This document shows positions 1 to 11,134 of a stretch of 64,000 nt of DNA, in pieces. The notes below the pieces were generated by a model. It was not told where the DNA came from, searched no databases, and was given only the letters and a program-made list of their open reading frames with translations. Positions within the stretch are counted from its first letter, which is position 1; each line of letters opens with the position of its first letter. Location: contig JAVIAB010000102.1 in the NCBI GenBank assembly GCA_032433765.1, forward strand, positions 7,627,507 through 7,691,506, in the 5' to 3' direction. Position numbers and translations under genes: made by a program. This DNA comes from Megaustenia siamemsis. Lineage: Eukaryota; Mollusca; Gastropoda; Stylommatophora; Ariophantidae.

Positions 1-240
1 TATTCTGAGAGATAATATACTACTTTAAAGTTTGTAAGGGTAAGCACTTTATGCTGAGAGATAATATACTACTTTATAGTTTGTAAGCATAAGCATTGTA
101 TGCTGTGAGATAAATATACTACTTAATAGTTTGTAAGCATAAGCACTGTATGCTGTGAGATAAATATACTACTTAATAGTTTGTAAGCATAAGCACTGTA
201 TGCTGTGAGATAAATATACTACTTTATAGTTTGTAATTAT
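1..240. repeat. Minisatellite, about 50-bp unit
   Basis: Four to five tandem copies of a unit around TTTGTAAGCATAAGCA, continuing off the left edge. It ends just before the hAT-like element. Confidence 0.85.
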
Positions 241-249
241 CATTTATAG

Positions 250-1012
250 CAGTGGTGGCCATATGGTGTCCTGCAGACCAGATCTTGCCTGCCAGATAGT
301 CTTCTTGCCCCTTGAAGCATCCACTGAAGCTACTATATGAAATATCTACAAATAAAAACCAAAATTCCAGTTGGTTTTCAACAACAAAACAATTTACAAA
401 AATGATTGAAGTCGACAATAATCAAAAGCTTTGATCATAGTTGTTGCTGCAAAGATGCTTTTCTGTCAGTGTCTGGTGATAGCATGCAAGCATTATTATC
501 TATCTATCTATTGACCTTTCGAGCCGTAGCCGGCCCATAGGGCGTACGTAGACCAAGATACTCCTTCTCTTATCTAAATTTTTATTCTAGCAGTTTTCAA
601 TCCTTCTAGAGATATTTTATCAAATCTCGCCATTTGTCTCTGTTCTGTGCAAGCAGCTCTATCTCATTGAAGGAGCTGATTCCCGCTGCTCTCCCTCGTC
701 AGTGTTCTTCTCAGTGTCTCTCTGGGCCTTCCTCTTTTCCTCTTACCTGTTGTTTCCCACATGAGGGCTTGCTTTGCTATTCGGTTATTATCTCTTCTCA
801 TCACATGTCCAACATATGACCATCGTCATTTCTTGATTACTAAAGATATTAGTGGTTGATTGGCGATTTCTCTAATTTCCTCGTTGCATTATTATACAAT
901 TACTAAATCACATCAAGTACTCGTTGACAATACTTTAAATCTGTTGACAATACTCTGGTCCTGGCCTTGGCTATAATCCGGCCCTTGGTCAACCTTAAGT
1001 TGGCCACCACTG
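250..1012. mobile_element. hAT-like MITE with nested LINE-b
   Basis: The ends are inverted: CAGTGGTGGCC at the left and GGCCACCACTG at the right. They are flanked by an 8-bp direct repeat (ATTTATAG at 242-249, GTTTATAG at 1013-1020, 7 of 8 matching). CAGTGG-type ends with 8-bp TSDs are typical of hAT transposons. No transposase is visible. A second copy begins at 63834. Confidence 0.7.
500..885 (-). mobile_element. LINE-b 3' fragment inserted in the hAT MITE
   Basis: A 5'-truncated LINE-b copy on the minus strand, ending in a (GATA)n tail. It is flanked by a perfect 10-bp TSD, GCATTATTAT, at 490-499 and 886-895. Its C-terminal RT-ORF remnant carries stops. Confidence 0.8.
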
Positions 1013-1020
1013 GTTTATAG

Positions 1021-1285
1021 AAATTTTGTTTTCTGTTGTTTTCATTATATTAATTTCCTGTGTTCTGATATCAATATATGATTTGCTTATTTGTTGGTGT
1101 TGATCATGTCAATATATATATATATATAAACACAAACACACACACTTATACATAAATATATTGATTTTTTACTTTTAGCTTACGATGTCGCCAAAGAACA
1201 TGGGCAAAGACTAATTATGGTGGGTGTGCTGTAATATTCATGTTTTATTATTTATGTCAATGTGTTTTTGTGTAAAAGTCAGTAT
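1021..1285. other. Intergenic or intronic stretch with (TA)n(CA)n
   Basis: An AT-rich stretch with a short TA/CA dinucleotide run near 1110-1150. A possible acceptor at about 1191 leads quickly into a stop, so no exon is called. Confidence 0.5.
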
Positions 1286-1289
1286 TATA

Positions 1290-2870
1290 AGATCTGCCAG
1301 GAGATGTTGTATCAAGCCAATATTGTAGAATGGTCCAGAGATGTTGTATCATGCCAATATTGTAGAATGGTGTCGAGATGTTGTATCATGCCAATATTAT
1401 AGAATGGTCCAGAGATGTTGTATCAAGCCAATATTATATAATGGTCCAGAGATGTTGTATCATGCCAATATTATAGAATGGTCCAGAGATGTTGTATCAA
1501 GCCAATATTATAGATCTGCCAGAAGATGTTGTATCATGCCAATATTGTAGAATGGTCCAGAGATGTTGTATCATGCCACTGTTGTAGAATGGTCCAGAGG
1601 TGTTGTATCATGCCAATATTGTAGAATGGTCCAGAGATGTTGTATCATGCCAATATTATATAATGGTCCAGAGATGTTGTATCATGCCAATATTATAGAA
1701 TGGTCCAGAGGTGTTGTATCATGCCAATATTGTAGAATGGTCCAGAGATGTTGTATCATGCCAATATTATAGAATGGTCCAGAGATGTTGTATCATGCCA
1801 ATATTATAGAATGGTCCAGAGGTGTTGTATCATGCCAATATTGTAGAATGGTCCAGAGATGTTGTATCATGCCAATATTATAGAATGGTCCAGAGATGTT
1901 GTGTCATGCCAATATTATAGAATGGTCCAGAGGTGTTGTATCATGCCAATATCGTAGAATTGTCCAGAGATGTTGTATCATGCCAATATCGTAGAATGGT
2001 CCAGAGATGTTGTATCATGCCAATATCGTAGAATGGTCCAGAGATGTTGTATCATGCCAATATCGTAGAATGGTCCAGAGATGTTGTATCATGCCAATAT
2101 CGTAGAATGGTCCAGAGATGTTGTATCATGCCAATATTGTAGAATGGTCCAGAGATGTTGTATCATGCCAATATTGTAGAATGGTCCAGAGATGTTGTAT
2201 CATGCCAATATTCAGAGATGTTGTATCATGCCAATATTGTAGAATGGTCCAGAGATGTTGTATCATGCCAATATTATGGAATGGTCCAGAGATGTTGTAT
2301 CAAGCCAATATTTGTGGAATGGTTCAGAGATGTTGTATCATGCCAATATTGTAGAATGGTCCAGAGATGTTGTATCATGCCAATATTCAGAGATGTTGTA
2401 TCATGCCAATATTGTAGAATGGTCCAGAGATGTTGTATCAAGCCAATATTCAGAGATGTTGTATCATGCCAATATTGTAGAATGGTCCAGAGATGTTGTA
2501 TCATGCCAATATTATGGAATGGTCCAGAGATGTTGTATCAAGCCAATATTTGTGGAATGGTTCAGAGATGTTGTATCATGCCAATATTGTAGAATGGTCC
2601 AGAGATGTTGTATCATGCCAATATTCAGAGATGTTGTATCATGCCAATATTATGGAATGGTCCAGAGATGTTGTATCAAGCCAATATTTGTGGAATGGTC
2701 CAGAGATGTTGTATCATGCCAATATTGTAGAATGGTCCAGAGATGTTGTATCATGCCAATATTGTAGAATGGTCCAGAGATGTTGTATCATGCCAATATT
2801 ATGGAATGGTCCAGAGATGTTTTATCAAGCCAATATTTGTGCAATGGTCCACAGATATTGTGTGAGGTCA
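1290..2870. repeat. Minisatellite, 37-bp unit
   Basis: About 42 tandem units around GGTCCAGAGATGTTGTATCA, with some short units lacking 17-18 bp. The unit length is not a multiple of three, so open stretches read as a 37-residue repeat in several frames. These are not genes. The array decays at the right end. Confidence 0.95.
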
Positions 2871-2964
2871 ATATTATGGATGTTTGAATACATGATTATG
2901 AACATCCTTCCAAGGTTTGTGTTTAATTTCTTGGTAACGTAGTGACGGGGTACTTTACTTTACT

Positions 2965-4660
2965 TTTATTTACTGTTAGTTTTAGGACATTTTACAACAG
3001 CACTGTTAGTTTTAGGACATTTTACAACAGCTCTCTTAGTTTATGACATTTTACAACAGCACTGTTAGTTTTAGGGAGCCGCGATAGCTCAGTGGTTAGT
3101 GAACTGGACTACCACGGACAAGGGGTAGGGTTCGATCCCACCGACGGCTTCTGGGTTCACCCAGCCTTAAATGGGTACCGGATTTTTTTCTGGGAAAGTA
3201 AAGCAGCACGGGCGTAATACTGACCCCAAAAATCATGTGCTGAAGGTCTGTAAAATATAGGGTCACTAACACCATATTTCCCTATACGCCACTTGGCGTG
3301 ACGGGGGTACTTTACTTTTACTTTACTGTTAGTTTTAGGACATTTTATAACAGCTCTCTTAGTTTATGACATTTTACAACAGCACTGTTAGTTTTAGGAC
3401 ATTTTACAACAGCACTGTTAGTTTTAGGACATTTTACAACTGCACTGTTAGTTTTAGGGCAGTTTACAACAGCACTGTTAGTTTTAGGACATTCTACAAC
3501 AGCACTGTTAGTTTTAGGACATTTTACAACAGCACTGTTAGTTTTAGGACATTTTACAAAAGCACTGTTAGTTTTAGGACATTTTACAACAGCACTATTA
3601 GTTTATGACATCTTACAAAAGATTTTACAACAGCACTATTAGTTTATGACATCTTACAACAGATTTTACAACAGCACTGTTAGTTTATGACATCTTACAA
3701 CAGATTTTACAACAGCACTGTCAGTTTATGACATCTTACAACAGATTTTACAACAGCACTGTCAGTTTATGACATCTTACAACAGATTTTACAACAGCAC
3801 TGTCAGTTTATGACATCTTACAACAGATTTTACAACAGCACTGTCAGTTTATGACATCTTACAACAGATTTTACAACAGCACTGTCAGTTTATGACATCT
3901 TATACAGATTTTACAACAGCACTGTCAGTTTATGACATCTTACAACAGATTTTACAACAGCACTGTCAGTTTATGACATCTTACAACAGATTTTACAACA
4001 GCACTGTCAGTTTATGACATCTTACAACAGATTTTACAACAGCACTGTTAGTTTATGACACCTTACAACAGATTTTACAACAGCACTGTCAGTTTATGAC
4101 ATCTTACAACAGATTTTATAACAGCACTGACAGTTTATGACATCTTACAACAGATTTTACAACAGCACTGTCAGTTTATGACATCTTACAACAGATTTTA
4201 CAACAGCACTGTCAGTTTATGACATCTTACAACAGATTTTACAACAGCACTGTCAGTTTATGACATCTTGCAACAGATTTTACAAAAGCACTGTCAGTTT
4301 ATGACATCTTACAACAGATTTTACAACAGCACTGTCAGTTTATGACATCTTACAACAGATTTTACAACAGCACTGTTAGTTTATGACATCTTACAACAGC
4401 ACTGTCAGTTTATGACATCTTACAACAGATTTTACAACAGCACTGTCAGTTTATGACATCTTACAACAGATTTTACAACAGCACTGTCAGTTTATGACAT
4501 CTTACAACAGATTTTATAACAGCACTGTCAGTTTATGACATCTTACAACAGATTTTACAACAGCACTGTCAGTTTATGACATCTTACAACAGATTTTACA
4601 ACAGCACTGTTAGTTTATGACATCTTACAACAGATTTTACAACAGCACTGTTAGTTTCTT
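2965..4660. repeat. Two-zone minisatellite (30-bp then 41-bp units)
   Basis: Left zone (2965-3600): 30-bp units with GCACTGTTAGTTTTAGGAC. Right zone (3600-4660): related 41-bp units in which TTTATGACATCTTACAACAG is added. A SINE-1 copy interrupts the left zone at 3075-3325. Confidence 0.93.
3075..3325 (+). mobile_element. SINE-1 inserted in the minisatellite
   Basis: A tRNA-derived head with A box TAGCTCAGTGG and B box GGTTCGATCCC, then a central domain with ACCCAGCC...AATGGGTACC, and a CTTTA-rich tail. Flanked by CTGTTAGTTTTAG at 3062-3074 and 3326-3338. The target is itself a repeat, so the TSD could be coincidental. This is the best full-length + strand copy. Confidence 0.8.
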
Positions 4661-4689
4661 CCCTGGTACCTGTTTTTAGAGGCTAGGTC

Positions 4690-4800
4690 AATCCCAGAGC
4701 TTGTCAGTCTGAAAAAAAAATCTGCCACTGCTTGGAATCGAACCCGAACCCTTCTGGTCAGGAAGTGAGCACACAAACCACTCAGCCACCGAGATGATTA
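4690..4800 (-). mobile_element. tRNA-like SINE fragment (SINE-f type)
   Basis: Read on the minus strand, GGTTCGATTCC-like B box and GGCTGAGTGG-like A box sequences indicate a tRNA-derived SINE head. It lies between the minisatellite and exon 1. Confidence 0.5.
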
Positions 4801-4898
4801 TTACTGTGCCATACTTTATGTTTGAGACCTACCCCGCCTAAATGTTTCTCACTAAACAGATTATAATACCTGCCATTTTTTTCCTCTGTTTTTAACAG

Positions 4899-4926
4899 GA
4901 ACTGCTGTATCAAAATGGAGGCGATC
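4899..4926 (+). CDS. ARAP: ARAP exon 1 of window (end of ankyrin repeats)
   Basis: A 28-nt exon: acceptor TTTTTAACAG, donor GTGAGT. It enters in phase 0 and leaves one base. It reads ELLYQNGGD, which looks like the second helix and turn of an ankyrin repeat (LLxxGAD type), the domain that precedes the third PH in ARAPs. The split codon joins exon 2 to give proline. The exon is so short that the call depends on phase agreement with exons 2 and 3. Confidence 0.6.
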
Positions 4927-4978
4927 GTGAGTACTGTTTCCTCTTGCCAGTTAAAGTATACAGAAAGTTCAATTTAAT

Positions 4979-5530
4979 TTAACCCTAGATTACCATACTT
5001 ATTTGTAGGTTGCATTTTCATGATACCATCGTAAAAATTTATCACCATCATCAAGAACCGTGTCTGCTGTCGTAGGTGATCATGTCTCTTCACAACTTTA
5101 GATCTCGTCAGTTATTTATCATTTCTGTTGTTGACCTTCTGCCAGGCCATTCTCTTAAACTGTCTGGTATTTTTTCTCTTTACTTCCCTCTGTCTCTTCA
5201 TCCCTCAATTTTTCCAGTTGTTACAATATATTCCAGCTGTTCTCTTCTCATTACATGGCCAAAAAATGATGATTATTTCTTCCTAATATTGGAAATTAGC
5301 TCTCTTTTTCCATTGGCCTCTTTCAGAACATTTTCATTACTCTTCTTAGCTGTCCATGGTATTCTCAACATTCTTCTGTAAAACCACATTTCTACAGACT
5401 CCAGTGATTTTCTTGTCTGTAAAAATTACTGCCACTTAATTGTTATGTCTGTAGTTGTAATCATTTCTTGGGTGCTATATTTCTGGCCTCAAATTCAAAC
5501 ACATCGAGAAAGGAGGTGTGGAGAGGGGGG
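4979..5530 (+). mobile_element. TTAA/CCCTAG piggyBac-like element, copy 1 (one end)
   Basis: It starts TTAACCCTAGATTAC. TTAA targets plus CCCTAG ends are characteristic of piggyBac-type transposons. The body matches the copy at 27029 (CATGATACCATCGTAAAA; TAATCATTTCTTGGG...GGAGGTGTG). The right half is replaced by the purine minisatellite, and a LINE-c is nested at 5040-5418. Confidence 0.5.
5040..5418 (-). mobile_element. LINE-c 3' fragment nested in the TTAA element
   Basis: A 5'-truncated LINE with a (GAT)n-type tail, minus strand. It is flanked by the TSD GTAAAAATT at 5031-5039 and 5419-5427. The sequence without it is seen in the related element at 27 kb. Confidence 0.75.
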
Positions 5531-6945
5531 ATTAAGAAGGAGAAAGAAATGGAGAAGGGAGAGAAAAAAGGAGGTGGGGGAAATGGAGAAGGGAGAGAAA
5601 AAGGAGGAAATGGAGAAGGGAGAGAAAAAGGGGGAGGTGGAGGAAATGGAGAAGGGAGAGAAAAGGGAGGAGGTGGAGGAAATGGAGAAGGGAGAGAAAA
5701 AGGAGGAGTTGGAGGAAATGGAGAAGGGAGAGAAAAGGGAGGAGGTGGAGGAAATGGAGAAGGGAGAGAAAAAGGAGGAGGTGGAGGAAATGGAGAAGGG
5801 AGAGAAAAGGGAGGAGGTGGGGGAAATGGAGAAGGGAGAGAAAAAGGAGGAGGTGGAGGAAATGGAGAAGGGAGAGAAAAAGGAGGAAATGGAGAAGGGA
5901 GAGAAAAAGGAGGAGTTGGAGGAAATGGAGAAGGGAGAGAAAAAGGAGGAGTTGGAGGAAATGGAGAAGGGAGAGAAAAGGGAGGAGGTGGGGGAAATGG
6001 AGAAGGGAGAGAAAAAGGAGGAAATGGAGAAGGGAGAGAAAAAGGAGGAGTTGGAGGAAATGGAGAAGGGAGAGAAAAAGGAGGAAATGGAGAAGGGAGA
6101 GAAAAGGGAGGAGGTGGGGGAAATGGAGAAGGGAGAGAAAAAGGAGGAGGTGGAGGAAATGGAGAAGGGAGAGAAAAAGGAGGAGGTGGAGGAAATGAAG
6201 GGAGAGAAAAAGGAGGAGGTGGAGAAGGGAGAGAAAAAGGAGGAGGTGGAGAAGGGAGAGAAAAAGGAGGAGGTGGAGGAAATGGAGAAGGGAGAGAAAA
6301 AGGAGGAGGTGGAGGAAATGGAGAAGGGAGAGAAAAAGGAGGAGGTGGAGGAAATGGAGAAGGGAGAGAAAAAGGAGGAGGTGGAGGAAATGGAGAAGGG
6401 AGAGAAAAAGGAGGAGGTGGAGGAAATGGAGAAGGGAGAGAAAAAGGAGGAGGTGGAGGAAATGGAGAAGGGAGAGTAAAAGGAGGAGGTGGAGGAAATG
6501 GAGAAGGGAGAGAAAAAGGAGGAAATGGAGAAGGGAGAGAAAAAGGAGGAGGTGGAGGAAATGGAGAAGGGAGAGAAAAAGGAGGAGGTGGAGAAGGGAG
6601 AGAAAAGGGAGGAGGTGGAGGAAATGGAGAAGGGAGAGAAAAAGGAGGAAATGGAGAAGGGAGAGAAAAGGGAGGAGGTGGAGGAAATGGAGAAGGGAGA
6701 GAAAAAGGAGGAGGTGGAGAAGGGAGAGAAAAGGGAGGAGGTGGAGGAAATGGAGAAGGGAGAGAAAAAGGAGGAGGTGGAGGAAATGGAGAAGGGAGAG
6801 AAAAAGGAGGAAATGGAGAAGGGAGAGAAAAAGGAGGAAATGGAGAAGGGAGAGAAAAAGGAGGAAATGGAGAAGGGAGAGAAAAGGGAGGAGGTGGAGG
6901 AAATGGAGAAGGGAGAGAAAAGGGAGGAGGTGGAGGAAATTAAAA
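5520..6945 (+). repeat. Purine-only minisatellite, 36-bp unit with 18/24-bp variants
   Basis: The + strand is almost pure A/G apart from single T bases. Units contain GGAGAAGGGAGAGAAAAAGG plus GAGGTGGAGGAAAT. All unit lengths are multiples of three, so two frames stay open for 344 and 491 codons (EKGEKKEEVEEM or GNGEGREKGGG repeats). It lies in the intron between exons 1 and 2 and has no other sign of being a gene. It probably began within the GGAGGTGTG part of the TTAA element. Confidence 0.93.
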
Positions 6946-7023
6946 AAAGGAGAAGGGTGAAATTAATGAGGAGAGGGAAATGGAGAAAAAGAATGAGGAA
7001 ATGAAGAGGAAAAATGAAATAAG

Positions 7024-7258
7024 AAAGAAGAATTAATTCAGTTATTGTAATCTTGAATGTAGAAAGAAGAATTAATTCAATTATTGAAATCTTGAATGTA
7101 GAAAGAAGAATTAATTCAGTTATTGAAATCTTGAATGTAGAAAGAAGAATTAATTCAGTTATTGTAATCTTGAATGTAGAAAGAAGAATTAATTCAGTTA
7201 TTGTAATCTTGAATGTAGAAAGAAGAATTAATTCAGTTATTGTAATCTTGAATGTGTA
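7024..7258. repeat. Minisatellite, 39-bp unit
   Basis: Six copies around GAAGAATTAATTCAGTTATT. The array ends 26 bp before exon 2. Confidence 0.92.
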
Positions 7259-7283
7259 AAGTCTACCTGTGTTTTCATTGCAG

Positions 7284-7315
7284 CCCAGACATCAGAACAA
7301 GATGTAACAGATGAG
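7284..7315 (+). CDS. ARAP: ARAP exon 2 of window (ANK-PH linker)
   Basis: A 32-nt exon: acceptor TTTTCATTGCAG, donor GTAAGT. The first two bases complete the codon left by exon 1, and it ends in phase 0. It reads (P)QTSEQDVTDE, an acidic linker between the ankyrin region and the PH domain. Support comes from strong splice sites and phase rather than conservation. Confidence 0.6.
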
Positions 7316-7384
7316 GTAAGTTGGTCAAAGTTTTTTGTATTTGGTTCAATCAATATGTTGGAGTGTGACAGATCATTTAACTTT

Positions 7385-8690
7385 TAGTGTTAGAAATGGA
7401 GTGTGAATGATTAAACTGTTAGAAATGGAGTGTGAATGATTAAACTGTTAGAAATGGAGTGTGAATGATTAAACTGTTAGAAATGGAGTGTGAATGATTA
7501 AACTGTTAGAAATGGAGTGTGATAGATTAAACTGTTAGAAATGGAGTGTGATAGATCATCTAGCTTATTTTATTTGAAAGAGTGTGACAGATTGTTCAGC
7601 TTATACTGTTAGAAAGAGTGTGACAGATTGTTCAGCTTATACTGTTAGAAAGAGTGTGACAGATTGTTCAGCTTATACTGTTAGAAAGAGTGTGACAGAT
7701 TGTTCAGCTTATACTGTTAGAAAGAGTGTGACAGATTGTTCAGCTTATACTGTTAAAAAAGAGTGTGAGAAAGAGTGTGACAGAATGTTCAGGTTATACT
7801 GTTAGAAAGAGTGTGACAGATTCTTCAGCTTACACTGTTAGAGTGTGACAGATTGTTCAGCTTATACTGTTAGAAAGAGTGTGACAGATTGTTCAGCTTA
7901 TACTGTTAGAAAGAGTGTGAGAAAGAGTGTGACAGATTGTTCAGGTTATATTGTTAGAAAGAGTGTGAGAAAGAGTGTGACAGATTGTTCAGCTTATACT
8001 GTTAGAAAGAGTGTGAGAAAGAGTGTGACAGATTGTTAAGCTTATACTGTTAGAAAGAGTGTGAGAAAGAGTGTGACAGATTGTTCAGTTTATACTGTTA
8101 GAAAGAGTGTGAGAAAGAGTGTGACTGATTGTTCAGGTTATATTGTTAGAAAGAGTGTGAGAAAGAGTGTGACAGATTGTTCAGCTTATACTGTTAGAAA
8201 GAGTGTGAGAAAGAGTGTGACAGATTGTTCAGCTTATACTGTTAGAAAGAGTGTGAGAAAGAGTGTAACAGATTGTTCAGCTTATACTGTTAGAAATTAA
8301 GTTTGACAAGTCAATCAGCTTATACAGTTAGAAAGTGTGTGACAGATTCTTCAGCTTCTACTGTTAGAGTGTGACAGATTCTTCAGCTTCTACTGTTAGA
8401 AATTAAGTTTGACAGGTCAATCAGCTTATACTGTTAGAAAGAGTGTGACAGTTCAGTTAGCTTATAATTTTAGAAAGAGTGTGACAGACTGTTAGAGTGT
8501 AACAGATCAATTAGATTACACTGTTAAAATTAGTGTAACATACTGTTAGAAAGAGTGTGACAGACTTAAGTATAACATATTTTTAAAAAGAGTGTGATAG
8601 ACTTAAGTATAACATACTTTTAGAATGAGTGTGACAGACTTAAGTAACCATACTTTTAGAAAGAGTGTGACAGACTTAAGTAAAGTAGTT
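7385..8690. repeat. Minisatellite, mixed units of about 30-50 bp
   Basis: It starts with 30-bp units (GTTAGAAATGGAGTGTGAAT). It then becomes 36-bp units (GTGTGACAGATTGTTCAGCT), with 12-bp GAAAGAGTGTGA insertions giving 48-bp forms, and decays to the right. It lies just downstream of exon 2. Confidence 0.92.
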
Positions 8691-9004
8691 GTACTTAGTT
8701 TAAAGAACTGCTTTAAAAGACACACATTTTAAATCAAAGAACAATTAGGAAATTAGAAAATATATCAGGCTGAAGATGGATGTATTTACCTGACTAGAGC
8801 AGGTATCACAATTTGCCTTAACTCTTTCCGTACTGAAGCTTTCTATCAATGCAACGGAAGAGATTTATTTCAGAGGCAAAATTTTTCATGGTTTTAAGAA
8901 TCAATCTACATATTTATATTTATCTAACTTATAAGATATTATATATGAATTTTTAGATAATTGATCAAGGTATTAGATTTCACTAATACCAGGATGATAT
9001 AAGA

Positions 9005-9309
9005 CGTGTAAGAAGAATATGATTTGATGACAGTTCACATTAATAAGACATGTAAAAAGAATATGGTTTGATGACAGTTCACATTAATAAGACATGTAAA
9101 AAGAATATGGTTTGATGACAGTTCACATTAATAAGACATGTAAAAAGAATATGGTTTGATGACAGTTCACATTAATAAGACATGTAAAAAGAATATGGTT
9201 TGATGACAGTTCACATTAATAAGACATGTAAAAAGAATATGGTTTGATGACAGTTCACATTAATAAGACATGTAAAAAGAATATGGTTTGATGACAGTTC
9301 ACATTAATA
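9005..9309. repeat. 44-bp minisatellite, left part
   Basis: About seven units around ACATTAATAAGACATGTAAA. The array continues on the other side of LINE-a at 10727. Confidence 0.93.
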
Positions 9310-10726
9310 TATGGCCCTTTTCGTCTTGTCAGACGGTCTAGTGGAGGCTATTGCGTATTTTTTTGAGGTATTGTTTTTGCCGAACAGCTTCTCTCGTGGC
9401 TAATTCTACCAATGTTTGACAAACACACGCGGTCACATAATGAACAGGACAGGCTCGCTGGTCCACAGGGTTTACCATCCTTTTTCATGAGTCTCTTCTC
9501 TTCTAAGTCCTGTCTTAGCACAGTCTCAAATGTTGTTATACCGTTCCTTATACGTGCTCTCCATGATGTGTGGTCACTTGCCAGATGTTGCCAGTCGTTT
9601 TCACAGATGGAGAAGTCTTTCAGAGATGATTTGCAGATATCTCTATATCGTAGTTTAGGTCTGCCGATTTGTCGTTTTCCGTGTTTTAGCTCGCCATATA
9701 GTATTTGCCTAGGAATGCGTTTTTCTTCCATCCGTTGGACATGCCCCAGCCATCTTAGCCTTCGACTTCTGAGCATCGGCATGATTGTTAGGGTCTTAGC
9801 ACGTTGCAGGACAGTTAAGTTGGTTATTTTGTCTTGCCATTTGATGTGCATTATTTTGCGGAGACATCGCATGTGGAAGACATTTAGTCTTTTTTCCTGG
9901 TTTGAGTATGTTGTCCAGGTTTCGGATCCATATAGTAGTGTGCTAAGCACACATGTTTGATATATTAGGAGTTTAGTCTTTCGAGTTAGTTTCGTGTTGT
10001 TCCATACCCTTTTTGTGAGTTTGCCGAAGGTCGTAGCTGCCTTACCAATTCGACAGTTTATTTCTTCATCAAGAGAGATGGTTTGCGTAGCAGTGGATCC
10101 AAGATATGTAAATTTCTGTACTGATTCTAGTGGGCAGTCTTTTAGAGTAATAGATAGAGGTTTGCAGTCACCTTGATTTAGTATTACTGTCTTCTGAACA
10201 TTAATTGACAGTGAAAAAAGGTCGCATGCTTTATCCAGGTTGTTGATCAGCGACTGTAGGGTGGCCTCACTATGAGCGACTAGGGCTGCATCGTCAGCAA
10301 ATAAAAATTCTTTAAGTAGGGCAACATTTGTTTTGGTTTTTGCTCTTAGTCGTGCTAGGTTGAACAGTGAGCCATCTGGTCTAGTGCGAATGTAAATATC
10401 TCCTGAGCTGTTTTCGAAGGTGTAATTTAGGAGGGCAGCAAAGAATATACCAAAAAGGGTGGGGGCGAGGACACATCCCTGTTTCACTCCTTTGTTGACT
10501 TTGAAATTCTCTGATGGACTCCCATCAAAATGGACTTTGCCATTCATGTCTTCATGGAAGGAAATTATCAGCCTAAGTAATTTAGGAGGGCAGCCTATGC
10601 CTTCTAACACTTTGTAGAGACCATCTCTGTTTACTGTGTCGAATGCCTTTGTGAGATCCACAAAGGCAATATAGAGCGGCATATTTTGTTCCCGACATTT
10701 TTCCTGCAGTTGTCTAAGAGTGAAGA
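9310..10726 (-). mobile_element. LINE-a, 5'-truncated, young insertion
   Basis: A non-LTR retrotransposon inserted in the 44-bp array. TCACATTAATA flanks it at 9299-9309 and 10727-10737, as a TSD or the array period. The 3' UTR (9310-9347) matches the LINE-a tail at 34880-34965 (GCCACTAGAC, GACAAGACGAAAAGGGC). The ORF is undamaged, so the insertion should be recent. Confidence 0.88.
9348..10726 (-). CDS. LINE-a reverse transcriptase, N-terminally truncated
   Basis: About 459 residues open from the 5' truncation to the stop. There is no true ATG at the start: the first codon at the junction is GTG. RT palm motifs are visible in order: AFVDLTKAFDTV (motif A, catalytic Asp), GVKQGCVLAPTLF (motif B), FLFADDAAL (motif C, catalytic ADD). 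A thumb region follows, then LYGSETWTT, GHVQRM and GRPKLRY motifs common to LINE C-termini. A final Cys-rich knuckle (CSLC...SHERSC) resembles the C-terminal zinc finger of many LINE ORF2 proteins. The endonuclease half is missing. It retains no promoter and is not a host gene. Confidence 0.9.
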
Positions 10727-11134
10727 TCACATTAATAAGACATGTAAAAAGAATATGGTTTGATGACAGTTCACATTAATAAGACATGTAAAAAGAATAT
10801 GGTTTGATGACAGTTCACATTAATAAGACATGTAAAAAGAATATGGTTTGATGACAGTTCACATTAATAAGACATGTAAAAAGAATATGGTTTGATGACA
10901 GTTCACATTAATAAGACATGTAAAAAGAATATGGTTTGATGACAGTTCACATTAATAAGACATGTAAAAAGAATATGGTTTGATGACAGTTCACATTAAT
11001 AAGACATGTAAAAAGAATATGATTTGATGACAGTTCACATTAATAAGACATGTAAAAAGAATATGGTTTGATGACAGTTCACATTAATAAGACATGTAAA
11101 AAGAATATGGTTTGATGACAGTTCACATTAATCG
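10727..11134. repeat. 44-bp minisatellite, right part
   Basis: About nine units identical in phase and sequence to those at 9005-9309. It is the same array split by LINE-a. Confidence 0.93.

Noticed and set aside
1192..1230. Short acceptor-like site followed by MSPKNMGKD
   Set aside because: It meets a stop after 9-12 codons in the best frame and has no plausible donor or similarity to ARAP.
1290..2870. CRISPR-like array
   Set aside because: No unique spacers between repeats, and the context is clearly eukaryotic; it is a minisatellite.
1341..2942. Long repeat ORFs (MLYHANIVEWSRDVV type)
   Set aside because: Produced by a 37-bp tandem unit; open in several frames; no start, splice or conservation signal.
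3075..3160. A functional tRNA gene
   Set aside because: Internal A and B boxes are present, but the cloverleaf is degenerate and the sequence continues into a dispersed SINE body.
3320..4926. Exon 1 acceptor as the source of the 41-bp array (TTTTACAACAG-CACTG compared with TTTTTAACAG-GAACTG)
   Set aside because: The similarity is limited to about 15 bases and a SINE fragment separates them; too weak to claim a junction-seeded array here.
5445..7004. Lys/Glu-rich ORFs of 344 and 491 codons
   Set aside because: Pure product of the purine minisatellite in an intron; two frames are open at once.
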